A DNA stretch of 64,000 bases from Pseudodesulfovibrio indicus (GCF_001563225.1 NZ_CP014206.1:682001-746000), one strand, 5' to 3'. Shown: positions 25,309-35,618, counted from the first letter of the stretch. Made by a program: numbers and translations. The notes: generated by a model not told the origin, from the sequence alone.

Positions 25309-26412
25309 ATGTCCCATGATCTGACACTCGAACAGGTCACTCCCAGGAAGAGCTTCCTCGAGAAGCTCGCCCTGGGGGGCCTGCTGGCCGTCATCCTCGC
25401 GGTGCTCGTGGCCTCCTACATCTCCACGGACATCGACCCGTTCAAGCTCTACGACAAGCGCCAGAACGCCTTCGAATACCTCTTCGGGCGGGAGCTGAGC
25501 GAAACGGACAAACAGGCCGCCATGGACCAGGCCGCGCGGCTGCCGGAGATCATCGCCTTCGAGGAGGCGTACCAGGAGGTCAAGGCCGAATACGTCGCCA
25601 CCGGGCGCGAGACCGACCCCGTGGCCATGCAGCGCGAGGCCCGCAAACGGGCGGACATCGTCCTCAAGAACATGACCCCGGCCGAACTCGAAGCCGTGGT
25701 CCAAAGCGAATACGACCGCATCGCCGACGAGCGGGCCGGGGGATACTTCCCGCCCGAAACCGCCTGGTCGCACCTCAAGGAATACACCAAGGCGCTCATC
25801 GAGACCGTGGCCATCGCCATCTGGGGCACCCTCATCGCCTTTGTCGCCGCCATCCCCATGGCCATGTTCGCGGCCAAGAACACCCTGGAACTCATGGTCC
25901 AGGGCGACGGCGTGCACCAGCGCGTCATCCGCTGGTTCGGCCAGTTCGCGGCCCGCCGCATGCTCGACTTCTGTCGCGGCTTCAACGAGTTCGTCATGGC
26001 CCTGATCTTCGTGGCCGTCATCGGGCTCGGCCCCTACGCGGGCGTGCTGGCGCTCGCCATCCACACCTTCGGCATCCTCGGCAAGGTCTTCTCCGAGGCC
26101 ATCGAACAGATCGAACCCGGCCAGGTGGAGGCCGTCACCGCGTCCGGCGCGGGACCTGCCCAGATCATGGCCTTCTCCGTCATCCCCCAGGTCATGCCGC
26201 TCATCGTCAGCTATACCCTGCTGCGCTTCGAATCCAACGTCCGCTCCGCCACCATCCTCGGCTTCGTGGGCGCGGGCGGCATCGGCTTCCTCATGTTCGA
26301 CAAGATCAACGGCTACCTCTACCGCGAAGTCTGTACCATGATGATCATGGTCATCGTCTCCGTCACCATCATCGACTACCTCTGCGGCATCCTCCGCCGC
26401 CGCTTCGTCTAG
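25309..26412 (+). CDS. phnE: PhnE, phosphonate ABC transporter permease with long N-terminus
   Basis: 367 residues, about 100 more than common PhnE proteins. After one membrane helix (residues 20-45) comes a charged ~110-residue segment (ETDKQAAMDQAARLPEIIAFEEAYQEVKAEY ...), probably periplasmic. The permease core then starts near residue 155 with EYTKALIETVAIAIWGTLIAFVAAIPMAM, and carries the EAA loop EAIEQIEPGQVEAVTASGA and VGAGGIGFLM. A single permease gene is present, so it probably forms a homodimer. Last gene of the operon, followed by a strong terminator. Confidence 0.93.
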   Translation: MSHDLTLEQVTPRKSFLEKLALGGLLAVILAVLVASYISTDIDPFKLYDKRQNAFEYLFGRELSETDKQAAMDQAARLPEIIAFEEAYQEVKAEYVATGRETDPVAMQREARKRADIVLKNMTPAELEAVVQSEYDRIADERAGGYFPPETAWSHLKEYTKALIETVAIAIWGTLIAFVAAIPMAMFAAKNTLELMVQGDGVHQRVIRWFGQFAARRMLDFCRGFNEFVMALIFVAVIGLGPYAGVLALAIHTFGILGKVFSEAIEQIEPGQVEAVTASGAGPAQIMAFSVIPQVMPLIVSYTLLRFESNVRSATILGFVGAGGIGFLMFDKINGYLYREVCTMMIMVIVSVTIIDYLCGILRRRFV

Positions 26413-26432
26413 CCGAGCGAAGGGCCATTGCA

Positions 26433-26470
26433 AACACGAAAGGGGTGCGCACGCGCACCCCTTTCGTGTT
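26433..26470 (+). terminator. Terminator of the phn operon
   Basis: AACACGAAAGGGGTGCGC and its complement GCACCCCTTTCGTGTT form a 16-18-bp stem with a short loop, 20 nt after the phnE stop. The stem contains a CTTTCGTGTT tail rather than a pure U-run. Confidence 0.8.
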
Positions 26471-26474
26471 GAAT

Positions 26475-26561
26475 GCCTCCGGCGGCCAGAGGGGGAAACT
26501 TTCGAGAAAGTTTCCCCCTCTGGACTCCCCCTTCAAAGCTTTTTGTCGCCGCTTCGCGGGG
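26475..26561 (+). repeat. Intergenic hairpin repeat, copy 6 (forward)
   Basis: GCCTCCGGCGGC, 17-bp stem CCAGAGGGGGAAACTTT/AAAGTTTCCCCCTCTGG, CTCCCCCTTC, AAAGCTTTTTG and TCGCCGCTTCGCGGGG. It begins 5 nt after the phn terminator. Confidence 0.85.
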
Positions 26562-26652
26562 TCCGAGGGTTGCGGAGGGTTTGTCTTGCTTGATCTACGG
26601 GTTTCCCGACCAGTGATGATTTCAGTCAAGAAGCAACCCCTCCCGCTGCCCT

Positions 26653-26768
26653 CCCCGCGAAGCGGCGTCAAAAAGTTTGGGAAAAGGAGGGGATGGGGGT
26701 CCGGGGGAAGGGGAGGAAACAACCCTTTTCAAAGGGTTTTTCCTCCCCTTCCCCCGGCCGCCGGAGGC
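26653..26768 (-). repeat. Intergenic hairpin repeat, copy 7 (reverse)
   Basis: CCCCGCGAAGCGGCG, CAAAAAGTTTGGG, AGGGGATGGGGGT, long stem with GGGGGAAGGGGAGGAAA arms and CCCTTTTCAAAGGG apex, then GCCGCCGGAGGC. With copy 6 it forms an inverted pair between the convergent phn operon and permease gene. Confidence 0.85.
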
Positions 26769-26783
26769 TTCCTCGGCCCGCCG

Positions 26784-27785
26784 TCAGGCGGGCTGGGGGG
26801 CCTGCTTGGACTCCGGCTCGGGTTCGGGCAGGCCGAAGACCTTGGGGGTGAAGCGGACGTACCAGGCGGCGGACTGGACCTGGACGATGTAGGCCATGGC
26901 GATGACCAGGGCGGCGTCCGAGCCTTGGGTGCCGAAGGCGTTGATGGCGATGGCCAGGGCGATGGACAGGTTGCGCATGACCGAGCCGTAGACCAGGGCG
27001 ATGGCGTCGCCGCGCGGCAGCAGGGCCTTGCCGATGACGGTGGAGACGAAGAAGTTGACCCCGTAGAGGAGCAGGAGCGGGAGCAGGATTTCCAGCAGCA
27101 GGCCGGGTGCGGCGGCGATGGTGCGGGCCTTGAGGGCCAGGGCCACGAACACGATGCCGAGCACGCCCACGGTGGACAGGCCGGGGAACTTGGGTCCGAG
27201 ATCGCGCTGGAACCGCTGTTGTCCGTAGCGGCTCACGAGCCAGCGCTGGGTGAGGTAGCCGAGGGCCATGGGCAGGAACACGATGACCGCGATCTGCTTG
27301 ATGACGGCGGAGAGCTGCATCGGGATGGCCGCGCCCATGAGCGCCTCCACGTAGAACGGGGTGGCCAGGGACCCGGCCACCAGGCCGATGACGGTCATCT
27401 TGATGGCCGCGGACATGTTGCCCTTGGCGAATCCGGTCCAGGAGATGGTCATGCCCGAGGTGGGGACCAGCCCGGCCAGGAGCAACCCCAGCGCCATGTA
27501 CGGGTTGTGGCGGAAGAAGAGGAGGCCGACGCCGAAGGCGAGGAAGGGAGTCAGCCCGAAGTTGATGAGCTGAGTCAGTATTTGCGCCTTGGCGTCGCCC
27601 CCCTCGAATACCTTGCGGACCTTGAGGGTGACCATCATGGGGTAGACCATGAGGAAGGTGAACGGCACGATCATGGCTTTGAGCCAGGCGGTGTCGGCCA
27701 GCAGCCCGTAGGCGAACCCGGCCAGCATCATGGCCGGGATGGCGTAGATCAGGTTTCTGGTGAGCATTCCGAGCAGTCTGAACAT
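26784..27785 (-). CDS. ACR3/bile-acid:sodium symporter superfamily permease
   Basis: 333 residues from the ATG at 27785 (AAGGAG upstream), about ten membrane helices. It belongs to the BART superfamily: LVYPMMVTLKVRKV, ALGLLLAGLVPTSGMTISWTGFAKGNMSAAIK, and RNLSIALAIAINAFGTQGSDAALVIAMAYIVQVQSAAWY resemble ACR3 arsenite permeases. The cysteine usual in the corresponding helix of ACR3 (GLAxCxAMVxVW) is replaced by TS here, so arsenite transport is doubtful. It is followed by no ars genes; the upstream partner is a small zinc ribbon and the divergent gene an FNR-type regulator. Substrate unknown. Confidence 0.8.
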   Translation of the reverse strand: MFRLLGMLTRNLIYAIPAMMLAGFAYGLLADTAWLKAMIVPFTFLMVYPMMVTLKVRKVFEGGDAKAQILTQLINFGLTPFLAFGVGLLFFRHNPYMALGLLLAGLVPTSGMTISWTGFAKGNMSAAIKMTVIGLVAGSLATPFYVEALMGAAIPMQLSAVIKQIAVIVFLPMALGYLTQRWLVSRYGQQRFQRDLGPKFPGLSTVGVLGIVFVALALKARTIAAAPGLLLEILLPLLLLYGVNFFVSTVIGKALLPRGDAIALVYGSVMRNLSIALAIAINAFGTQGSDAALVIAMAYIVQVQSAAWYVRFTPKVFGLPEPEPESKQAPQPA

Positions 27786-27802
27786 GATGGCTCCTTGGTG
27801 GC

Positions 27803-28021
27803 TTATTCCTGGCCCGATCCGGCCATTTCCGTGGCCCGGCAGTCCGGGTCCGAGCAGCAGGGGGCTTCGCCGTCGCGGTAGACGACCACCCCGTTGCGCA
27901 CCGGCTCGACGATGTACCGCCTGGAACATTCCGGGCAATTGACGTAAAAGGGGCTGTAGTTGTCGAACCCGCCCGTGATGCGGGGCGCGTTGCAGTAGGG
28001 GCATTGGATGGTTGCGCTCAT
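27803..28021 (-). CDS. Small zinc-ribbon protein beside the permease
   Basis: 72 residues. Two CxxC pairs, IQCPYCNAPRITGG and YVNCPECSRRYIVEP, form a zinc ribbon, and a second cysteine cluster CCSDPDC follows. It starts immediately downstream of an FNR box (about 64 bp) and ends 17 nt before the permease start, so the pair probably forms an operon controlled from that site. Function unknown; it might act as a metal-sensing or maturation partner (speculative). Confidence 0.78.
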   Translation of the reverse strand: MSATIQCPYCNAPRITGGFDNYSPFYVNCPECSRRYIVEPVRNGVVVYRDGEAPCCSDPDCRATEMAGSGQE

Positions 28022-28084
28022 GTCCGCCTCCTTGTTGGTTTCCCGTTTTCGCCTCCAACATAGGGTTCGGGGCGGCGCGGCACA

Positions 28085-28098
28085 TTGATCTCGATCAA
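28085..28098. promoter_or_regulatory. Perfect FNR box between divergent genes
   Basis: TTGATCTCGATCAA matches the FNR consensus TTGAT-N4-ATCAA exactly. It is 27 bp before the regulator gene at 28125 and 64 bp before the zinc-ribbon gene, so it could control both directions, including autoregulation. Confidence 0.8.
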
Positions 28099-28124
28099 CA
28101 CAAACGGATTTTTTCGGGATATTC

Positions 28125-28775
28125 ATGGAAAAGACGGAATTGAAGCGGCGGATCGGGGCGTTCCCCCTGTTCGCGAAGCTTGAGGAAGCGCAGCTGGACC
28201 GGCTGGCGGAGCGGGCCGAGGTCCTGGCCTTTCCCCGGCGGTCGCTGTTCTTCAGCGAGGACAACTCGGCCCAGGGGCTGCACGTGCTGCTCGAAGGGCG
28301 GGTCAAGCTCTTCAAGCTGGGCGAGGACGGCAAGGAGCAGACCATCTTCGTGTTCGGGCCGGGCGAGCCGTTCTGCCTGTGCTCGTCCTTTTCGGACGGC
28401 AGGCTGCCCGCCAACATGGGCGCGCTGGAGGACAGCCGGGTGCTGTTTATCCGGCCCGAGGAGTACGAGCGGCTGGTGCGGGAGGACCCGTCCATCCTGC
28501 TGACCATGATGCGGGTCATGTCCCGGCGGCTGAAGGAGGCCATGGACATGATCGACTCCCTGTCGCTGAAGCAGGTTCCGTCGAGGCTGATGGCCTATTT
28601 CGAGAGCCGCCACCAGGAGGGCCGCATCACCCTGGACCTGTCCCACCGCGAGCTGGCCAAGATCATCGGCATCACCCCGGAGGCGCTGTCGCGCACCCTG
28701 CGGAAGATGACCGACGACGGGGACATCCGCATGGAGGACGGGGACATCGTGCTGTTGCGCCGCGAGGGCGCGTAA
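28125..28775 (+). CDS. Crp/Fnr-family transcriptional regulator
   Basis: 216 residues. Cyclic-nucleotide-binding-like beta barrel ([54 protein letters not shown]), a dimerisation helix, and a C-terminal winged HTH ([26 protein letters not shown]). The recognition helix has E-x-x-S-R (EALSR), the FNR-type residues that read TTGAT, which agrees with the upstream FNR box. The N-terminal cysteine cluster of E. coli FNR is absent, so it does not carry that iron-sulfur sensor. It may sense NO, haem or another ligand, as DNR/HcpR-type proteins do. fumC lies 26 nt downstream. Confidence 0.9.
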   Translation: MEKTELKRRIGAFPLFAKLEEAQLDRLAERAEVLAFPRRSLFFSEDNSAQGLHVLLEGRVKLFKLGEDGKEQTIFVFGPGEPFCLCSSFSDGRLPANMGALEDSRVLFIRPEEYERLVREDPSILLTMMRVMSRRLKEAMDMIDSLSLKQVPSRLMAYFESRHQEGRITLDLSHRELAKIIGITPEALSRTLRKMTDDGDIRMEDGDIVLLRREGA

Positions 28776-28801
28776 TCATCGTATCGGGAACAGGAGGAAT
28801 C

Positions 28802-30198
<1,397 letters not shown>

Positions 30199-30202
<4 letters not shown>

Positions 30203-30792
30203 ACGAACAGCGCGTACATGGTCGCCCCGACCATGACCGCCACCAGCACGCAGTTCACCCCGGTGAGCACGGCTCTGGACCGCAGGGTGCGCATGATCAC
30301 CGCGCCCGCCGCGCCCCAGGTGGAGTGGAAGAGGACCTGGAAGAACAGGAAGGTGGGCACGAACACGACCATCTCCCGCCACAGCGGGATCGACGGGTCG
30401 GCGAGCATGCTGAACCCGACCACGGACATGGCCCAGCTCTTGGGGTTCAGGGGGTGCAGGATGACCCCCTCGCCAAAGGTGAACCGGCGGTCCACCCTGC
30501 GCTCGGCCAGGGTCATGGAGAGCAGTTTCCAGCCCAGGTAGAGAATGTACCCCATGCCCACGACCTTCATGCCCAGGGCCAGGTTCGGCGAGGCCAGGAA
30601 CAATCCCCCCAGCCCGAAGCAGACCAGGACGTTCAGCGCGACCATGCCTACGGTGGTCCCCGCCAGGAACGGGATCGCGGACCGGAACCCGGTGGTCTGG
30701 CCGATGCCCATCATGGTCAGGTTGCCCGCGCCGGGCGTGCCGGTCATGACGACGACGAAAAGGACGAAGGCGGCGTATGTTTCCATGTTCAT
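30199..30792 (-). CDS. LysE/RhtB-family amino-acid exporter
   Basis: 197 residues from the ATG at 30792, six predicted membrane helices. [35 protein letters not shown] is the conserved N-terminal block of the LysE/RhtB translocator family, and [13 protein letters not shown] matches the mid-protein motif. It exports amino acids or derivatives. The divergent MocR-type regulator at 30893 is a plausible controller. It converges with fumC with a 4-nt overlap. Confidence 0.88.
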
Positions 30793-30856
30793 GGCGGTAT
30801 CCCCCGGCCGCACCGTTGGCGGCCCGCTGAAAGGTTTCGGTCATTGAGGGGTACGG

Positions 30857-30903
30857 TTGACATTGTGTGGAGTCAATGAATATATTGTCTGCATGACAAT
30901 ATA
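30857..30903 (+). promoter_or_regulatory. Promoter and palindromic operator of the MocR-type regulator
   Basis: A -35 box TTGACA (30857-30862) and -10 box TATATT (30881-30886) are spaced 18 bp. An inverted repeat TATATTGTC-N5-GACAATATA (30881-30903) covers the -10 box and the start codon at 30893. The predicted transcription start falls at or next to the ATG. Confidence 0.65.
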
Positions 30904-32257
30904 TGCGCCCGTCATGGTCCGGGGAGACGGTCCCCTGTACAAGGAGTTGGCCGACGCCATCGAACGCGACGTGGCTGCCGGGAACCTGCGGCCCGGCGAG
31001 CGGCTGCCCACCCACCGCGACCTGGCCGACGCCCTGGGGCTGAACGTGTCCACGGTGACGCGCGCCTACCGCGAGGCCGGGAAGCGCGGGCTGGTGTCCG
31101 GCACGGTGGGGCGCGGGACCTTTGTCTCGTCCGACGCGGCCACCTCCACCTCGCTGGTCTCCTTCGAGCCGTGCGTGCCGGGCATGATCGAGCTGGGGCT
31201 GGTCTCGCCCCTGGATCACCTGGACCCGGACGTGGCCGATGGGTTCCGGCGCATCGCCCGGCGCAGGGACCCGTCCTCGCTGCTGCGCTATTCCGACCCG
31301 CGCGGCCAGGCCGAGCACCGCAAGGCGGGCGCGCTCTGGGCCGAGCGGTTCGGGGTTGGTGCCGATCCCTCGGACGTGGTGGTCTGCGCCGGTTCGCAGC
31401 ACGCCCTGACCTGCGTGCTGAGCGGGTTGTTCCGGCCCGGCGACAGGCTGGCCGTGGACGCCCTGACCTATCCCGGCATGAAGACCCTGGCCGCCATGCT
31501 CGGCATCCGGCTCGTGCCGGTCCCCATGGACGACCGGGGCATGATCCCCGACGGACTGGACGCCGCCTGCCGCCGCGACGACATCCGGGGCGTGTACCTC
31601 ATGCCCGGGGTGCACAACCCGACCACCGTGACCCTGCCCGAGGGCCGCCGCGAAGAGATCGCCCGGCTGGCCGACCGCCACGATTTCCTGATCATCGAGG
31701 ACGACGCCTACGACCTGACCGACCCCGGGCGCATCGAGCCGGTGGGCAACCGCGCCCCGCATCGGCGCGTCTACATCGCGGGCATGTCCAAGTCCCTGGC
31801 CGCCGGGCTGCGCGTGGCCTTCGTTGTCGCCCCCACGCCCCTGATCAAGCCCCTGGCCCAGGCCGTGCTGAACACCATCTGGATGGCCCCGCCGCTGAAC
31901 GTGGAGCTGACCGCCATGTGGATCAACGACGGCACCGCCGACCGGGTGGTGGAGGCCAAGCGCGCCGAGGCCGCCCGCCGCTACATGCTCGCCTGTGACC
32001 TGCTTGACGGGCTGCGCTTCCGGGGCAAGGCCAGCGGTTTCTACCTGTGGTGCGAGCTGCCCGAGCCCTGGACCGGCAATGCGCTGGAACGGGCCTGCGC
32101 CGCACGCGGCGTGAACGTCTTCGGCGCGGAAAAGTTCGTGGTCGGCGAAAGCCCGGCCCCACGGGCCGTGCGCATCTCCCTCACCGGGACCGAGTCCCAG
32201 GAGCAGCTCCGCCAGGGACTGCTCGTCCTGCGCGACACCCTCGCCGGCACGCCGTAG
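30893..32257 (+). CDS. MocR/PdxR-type regulator (GntR HTH fused to aminotransferase domain)
   Basis: 454 residues from the ATG at 30893. N-terminal GntR winged HTH (GPLYKELADAIERDVAAGNLRPGERLPTHRDLADALGLNVSTVTRAYREAGKRGLVSGTVGRGTFV), linker, then a fold-type I aminotransferase domain. The PLP lysine is in the SKSLAAGLRVAFVV block (IAGMSKSLAAG), and IIEDDAYDLTDPG supplies the PLP-binding aspartate. Such proteins sense PLP or amino compounds and usually control a divergent gene, here the exporter. The promoter predicts a leaderless mRNA; an alternative ATG at 30914 also lacks a ribosome site. Confidence 0.92.
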   Translation: MTIYAPVMVRGDGPLYKELADAIERDVAAGNLRPGERLPTHRDLADALGLNVSTVTRAYREAGKRGLVSGTVGRGTFVSSDAATSTSLVSFEPCVPGMIELGLVSPLDHLDPDVADGFRRIARRRDPSSLLRYSDPRGQAEHRKAGALWAERFGVGADPSDVVVCAGSQHALTCVLSGLFRPGDRLAVDALTYPGMKTLAAMLGIRLVPVPMDDRGMIPDGLDAACRRDDIRGVYLMPGVHNPTTVTLPEGRREEIARLADRHDFLIIEDDAYDLTDPGRIEPVGNRAPHRRVYIAGMSKSLAAGLRVAFVVAPTPLIKPLAQAVLNTIWMAPPLNVELTAMWINDGTADRVVEAKRAEAARRYMLACDLLDGLRFRGKASGFYLWCELPEPWTGNALERACAARGVNVFGAEKFVVGESPAPRAVRISLTGTESQEQLRQGLLVLRDTLAGTP

Positions 32258-32261
32258 GGGG

Positions 32262-32371
32262 GGCGGCGCTGGGGGAAGGGAGGGAAAACCCTTTTGAGAA
32301 AGGTTTTTCCCTCCCTTCCCCAGACCCCCTTCCCTCCCTTTCCCAAAACTTTTTGTTGCCGCTTCGCGGGG
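32262..32371 (+). repeat. Intergenic hairpin repeat, copy 8 (forward)
   Basis: The outer end is degenerate (GGCGGCGCT). Long stem TGGGGGAAGGGAGGGAAAACC paired with GGTTTTTCCCTCCCTTCCCCA, CCCCCTTCCCTCCC, CCAAAACTTTTTG and TTGCCGCTTCGCGGGG. It starts 5 nt after the regulator stop. Confidence 0.82.
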
Positions 32372-32404
32372 AGCGCGGGGCGGGAATGGGGATGTGTGAA
32401 TGTA

Positions 32405-32438
32405 CAAAGGGCGTCTTCGGTTGGAAGACGCCCTTTGT
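32405..32438. terminator. Bidirectional terminator between regulator and MCP genes
   Basis: Stem CAAAGGGCGTCTTC/GAAGACGCCCTTTG with a GGTTG loop, followed on the plus strand by TTGTTGGTG. It sits between two converging genes. Confidence 0.85.
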
Positions 32439-32460
32439 TGTTGGTGTTGGTGTCGGGGGG

Positions 32461-34470
32461 TCAGAACCGTTCGAAGTCGGCCCCTTCGTCCATGTTCAGG
32501 TCCAGGCCGCCGGAGGCCGGGGCCGGGGACCCGGCGGGCAGGGCCGCGCGCGGGGATTGGCTGACCCGGACCCTCTTGGCGGACGACCCGTTGTTGCCCA
32601 CGTTGAAGAAGGACATGGTCTCCTGGAGCTGGCGGCTCTGGCTGGACAGTTCCTCGCTGGTGGAGGCCATCTCCTCGGACGCCGAGGCGTTCTGCTGGAT
32701 GACCGTGTCCAGCTGGCCGATGGCCGTGTTGATCTGCGAGGCCCCGGCGTTCTGTTCGTTGGAGGCCGCGGTGATTTCCTGGACCAGGGCAGCGGTGCGC
32801 TCGATGTCCGGCACCAGCTGGCCCAGCATCCGACCCGCCTTGTCGGCCACTTCCACGCTGGACACGGACAGGTCGCTGATCTCTCCGGCGGCCGTGCCCG
32901 ACCGCTCGGCCAGCTTGCGGACCTCGGCCGCGACCACCGCGAATCCCTTGCCGTGCTCTCCGGCGCGGGCCGCCTCGATGGCCGCGTTCAGCGCCAGCAG
33001 ATTGGTCTGCCTTGCGATCTCCTCGATGATCGAGATCTTCTCGGCGATCTGCTTCATGGCCTCCACGGTCTGGCCCACGGCCTCTCCGGTCTCCTTGGCG
33101 TCGTTGGCGGCCTTGGTGGCAAGCGTTTCGGTCTCCCTGGCGTTCTCGGCGTTCTGGCTGATGTTCGAGGCCATTTGCTCCATGGAGGAGGAGACCTCCT
33201 CGATGGACGCGGCCTGCTCCGTGGCCCCCTGTGACAGGGCCTGGGAAGAGGCCGAAAGCTCGGCGCTGCCGCCCGCCACGTTGTTGGTTGCGGAATCCAC
33301 GTCGGACACCACGGACTGGAGCTTGATGACCATGTTGTTCAATGCCCCGGCCAGGATGCCTATCTCGTCGCGCTGGTCTATGGCCAGCGTCCGGGTGAAG
33401 TCGCCCTCGCTCATGCGCCGGGCAAAATCCACGCCCTCAAGCACCGGGCGGGTGATCATCCGGGTCAATCCCCAGGCGATGAGGACGCCGACGAGGAATG
33501 CCGTAGCCAGGCCCACGACCATGATCAGGGAAGCGGTGCCGAGGGCGCTCACCGCCTCGTTGGCCCGCTGCTGCGTGGCTCCCAGCCCGGCCTGCGCCGT
33601 GCTGTTGGCCGCATCGAGCACGGATTGGCCGACGTCGTTGCGCTGCCTGTTCAGATCATTCAGTTCCTTGAAGTTGTTCAGGAAATTCTGCATGGCCCCC
33701 GCGTAGCCGTCGCCCGCCTCGCGGATGGCCTGCAGCTGGGCGATGTTGGCGGGCTGTCGGGTGATGGCCCGCAGGGCGTCCTCCCGCTCCCGGATCTGCG
33801 GGAAGTTGTCCAGCGCCTCCTGCATGATGGCCGTGTCGCGGGTGGCCTGGGACTTGAAGTTGCCGATGCGGCTCGCGTTGCCCAGGGCGATGATCTCGTT
33901 GATCAGGGTGATCTTCCGATGCCGCTCCACGAGCCGTTCCATGGAATTCCCCTGTCGGATTTCGCGGTCCAGGGCCTCGTTCTGCGAGATCAGGAACTCT
34001 TCGCAGTTCTTCATGAATTTCCCGGCCGCCGCGTCCATGTTCCCACGGATGGCGGCCATGGAGGCTATGATCCGGTTGGTTTCGGCCACCAGGGACGCGT
34101 AATTGTCAAGGCGCGTCGAGGCGGCCTCGACGTCCTTTTTCAGCTGGACCAGGCGGGGGTGGGCGTCGGCGTGCTCCCTGGCCCGGCGGAGATTCGCCAG
34201 GGTTTCGTCCAGGCTCTTCTTGCCGTCGTTCCAGAACCGTTCCTCCTCGCTCAGGGAATACCCCCTGATGGCGTACATGGTCAGCAGGGCGGCGCGCTCA
34301 AGGTCGTTGGCCATGGCCACCTCCGGGAGATATTCCTCGGCCAGTTCCCGCGAATCGGTGCTCACCATGAGCATGTCGTAGATGGCCACGCCTCCGAGCA
34401 CGCAGGCGATGAGAATGAGACACCCGAACCCCAATCCGAGCTTCAGCCCCAACTTCAGATTCTTGAACAT
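32461..34470 (-). CDS. Methyl-accepting chemotaxis protein
   Basis: 669 residues from the ATG at 34470, preceded by GGAGG. TM1 at residues 8-30, a long helical periplasmic sensor (about 35-315) with coiled-coil character (a helical-bundle type), TM2 ([21 protein letters not shown]), HAMP ([22 protein letters not shown]), then the signalling domain with the hairpin tip [32 protein letters not shown]. It feeds the CheA/CheW/CheR pathway; a cheR is at the left window edge. The ligand is unknown. Monocistronic. A terminator lies just after the stop on the other side of copy 8. Confidence 0.95.
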   Translation of the reverse strand: MFKNLKLGLKLGLGFGCLILIACVLGGVAIYDMLMVSTDSRELAEEYLPEVAMANDLERAALLTMYAIRGYSLSEEERFWNDGKKSLDETLANLRRAREHADAHPRLVQLKKDVEAASTRLDNYASLVAETNRIIASMAAIRGNMDAAAGKFMKNCEEFLISQNEALDREIRQGNSMERLVERHRKITLINEIIALGNASRIGNFKSQATRDTAIMQEALDNFPQIREREDALRAITRQPANIAQLQAIREAGDGYAGAMQNFLNNFKELNDLNRQRNDVGQSVLDAANSTAQAGLGATQQRANEAVSALGTASLIMVVGLATAFLVGVLIAWGLTRMITRPVLEGVDFARRMSEGDFTRTLAIDQRDEIGILAGALNNMVIKLQSVVSDVDSATNNVAGGSAELSASSQALSQGATEQAASIEEVSSSMEQMASNISQNAENARETETLATKAANDAKETGEAVGQTVEAMKQIAEKISIIEEIARQTNLLALNAAIEAARAGEHGKGFAVVAAEVRKLAERSGTAAGEISDLSVSSVEVADKAGRMLGQLVPDIERTAALVQEITAASNEQNAGASQINTAIGQLDTVIQQNASASEEMASTSEELSSQSRQLQETMSFFNVGNNGSSAKRVRVSQSPRAALPAGSPAPASGGLDLNMDEGADFERF

Positions 34471-34777
34471 ATTGCCTCCACGAAAGCGCTTGAGTGATTG
34501 CGGTCCCGACACTGCGGTCCCGGCCCGGCCCGTGCCGGGGCTGTCGTATACCCACGCAGGAAGCGTAGCCACAGGATAAGGAGCGAGGTATTATAGTTAC
34601 GTTATAAATGTCGTTAGTCTATTTTGAAACTGGGCTCGCGGCAGCGCAACCGGCCGTCCGGAAAATTGCGCGGCAGGCCCGGATGGGCCTGCCGCTGTTG
34701 ACGATCTGGTTGGCCATGACCGCTTCGGGTCGGCGCAGGGCATTGGGGGCTCGGGGTGGGTTTTCAGCCGGAAAAAA
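34471..34777. other. Gene-free leader of the chemoreceptor
   Basis: No gene supported. On the minus strand TATAAT (34595-34590) is a candidate -10 element for the chemoreceptor, about 120 bp before its start, though I see no good -35. A stem GCGGCAGGCCC/GGGCCTGCCGC lies at 34670-34695. Confidence 0.4.
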
Positions 34778-34801
34778 GGAACGGGCCTTGCGGCCCGTTC
34801 C
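34778..34801 (-). terminator. Terminator of the dms-like operon
   Basis: Read on the minus strand: GGAACGGGCC-GCAA-GGCCCGTTCC followed by TTTTTTCC, 24 nt after the DmsC stop. Confidence 0.92.
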
Positions 34802-34824
34802 AAAGGGTGGGGGATAAGGGACGG

Positions 34825-35616
34825 CTAGTACAGCCCGCCCATGTTGGCTGCGGTGTGCACCGTGTCGGCGAAGAACCCGGCGCGGCCGACCAATTCTCCG
34901 ATGAGGACCAGGACCGGCAGCCAGGCCGGGATGTCCCTGGTCTTCCAGGCCACGGCCAGCGCGACCGCCAGCACGCCGAGGTGCGCCCAGTAGAAGCCGG
35001 ACGCGAGCCACGCCTGGCCGGTCATGCGCATGACCTCGCCGCCGGACAGCCAGACGCAGGGGGCCACCAGGTAGAGGACCAGCCCCACGACCACCGCACC
35101 GGTGAAGATGCGGACCATGAGCGGCCTGAGCCCCTCGTCCGCGAACCAGCTGCCGAACCCGGCGCCGAGGAGGACGGCGGAGGTCAGGAAGAAGGCGGCG
35201 GGCAGGGCGTTGTTCAGGGCGGGCAGGGCCGGGGGCGCGTAGGTCATGCCCGCGGACAGGATCACGCCCAGCCCCAGGGCCGTGCCGAGCCAGGCCAGGG
35301 CCGGTTTTCCGGCCACGTTCCCGGCCACCACGGCCAGGGCGGCCACGCCCATGAACAGCCCGGCGAACAGGACCTCGCGGCTGAGCCACGCCGTGCCGAG
35401 ATGGGTCAGGGCCATGGGCGCGCTCAGGGGATGGCCGAGATGGAACAGGGAGCCGAGCAGCCCCGCGACCATCAGCCCGGCGATGAGCAGCCACTCCGTG
35501 CGCCCGGCGGCTTCCTCGCCGCCGGAGGTGGTGCGCACCGCGCGCATCAGGGTCAGGCCGATGGCGGCCTGGGACAGGACGGTGAAAAGGACGAGCGGGA
35601 ATTCCATGGACTGCAT
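34825..35616 (-). CDS. dmsC: DmsC-type membrane anchor subunit
   Basis: 263 residues, about eight membrane helices, no cofactor motifs. MEFPLVLFTVLSQAAIGLTLMRAV and LGSLFHLGHPLSAPMALTHLGTAWLSREVLFAGLF are typical of the DmsC family, which oxidises menaquinol and passes electrons to DmsB. It starts 2 nt after the DmsB stop. Last gene of the operon torD-A-B-C, with a terminator directly downstream. Confidence 0.92.
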   Translation of the reverse strand: MQSMEFPLVLFTVLSQAAIGLTLMRAVRTTSGGEEAAGRTEWLLIAGLMVAGLLGSLFHLGHPLSAPMALTHLGTAWLSREVLFAGLFMGVAALAVVAGNVAGKPALAWLGTALGLGVILSAGMTYAPPALPALNNALPAAFFLTSAVLLGAGFGSWFADEGLRPLMVRIFTGAVVVGLVLYLVAPCVWLSGGEVMRMTGQAWLASGFYWAHLGVLAVALAVAWKTRDIPAWLPVLVLIGELVGRAGFFADTVHTAANMGGLY

Positions 35617-35618
35617 GT

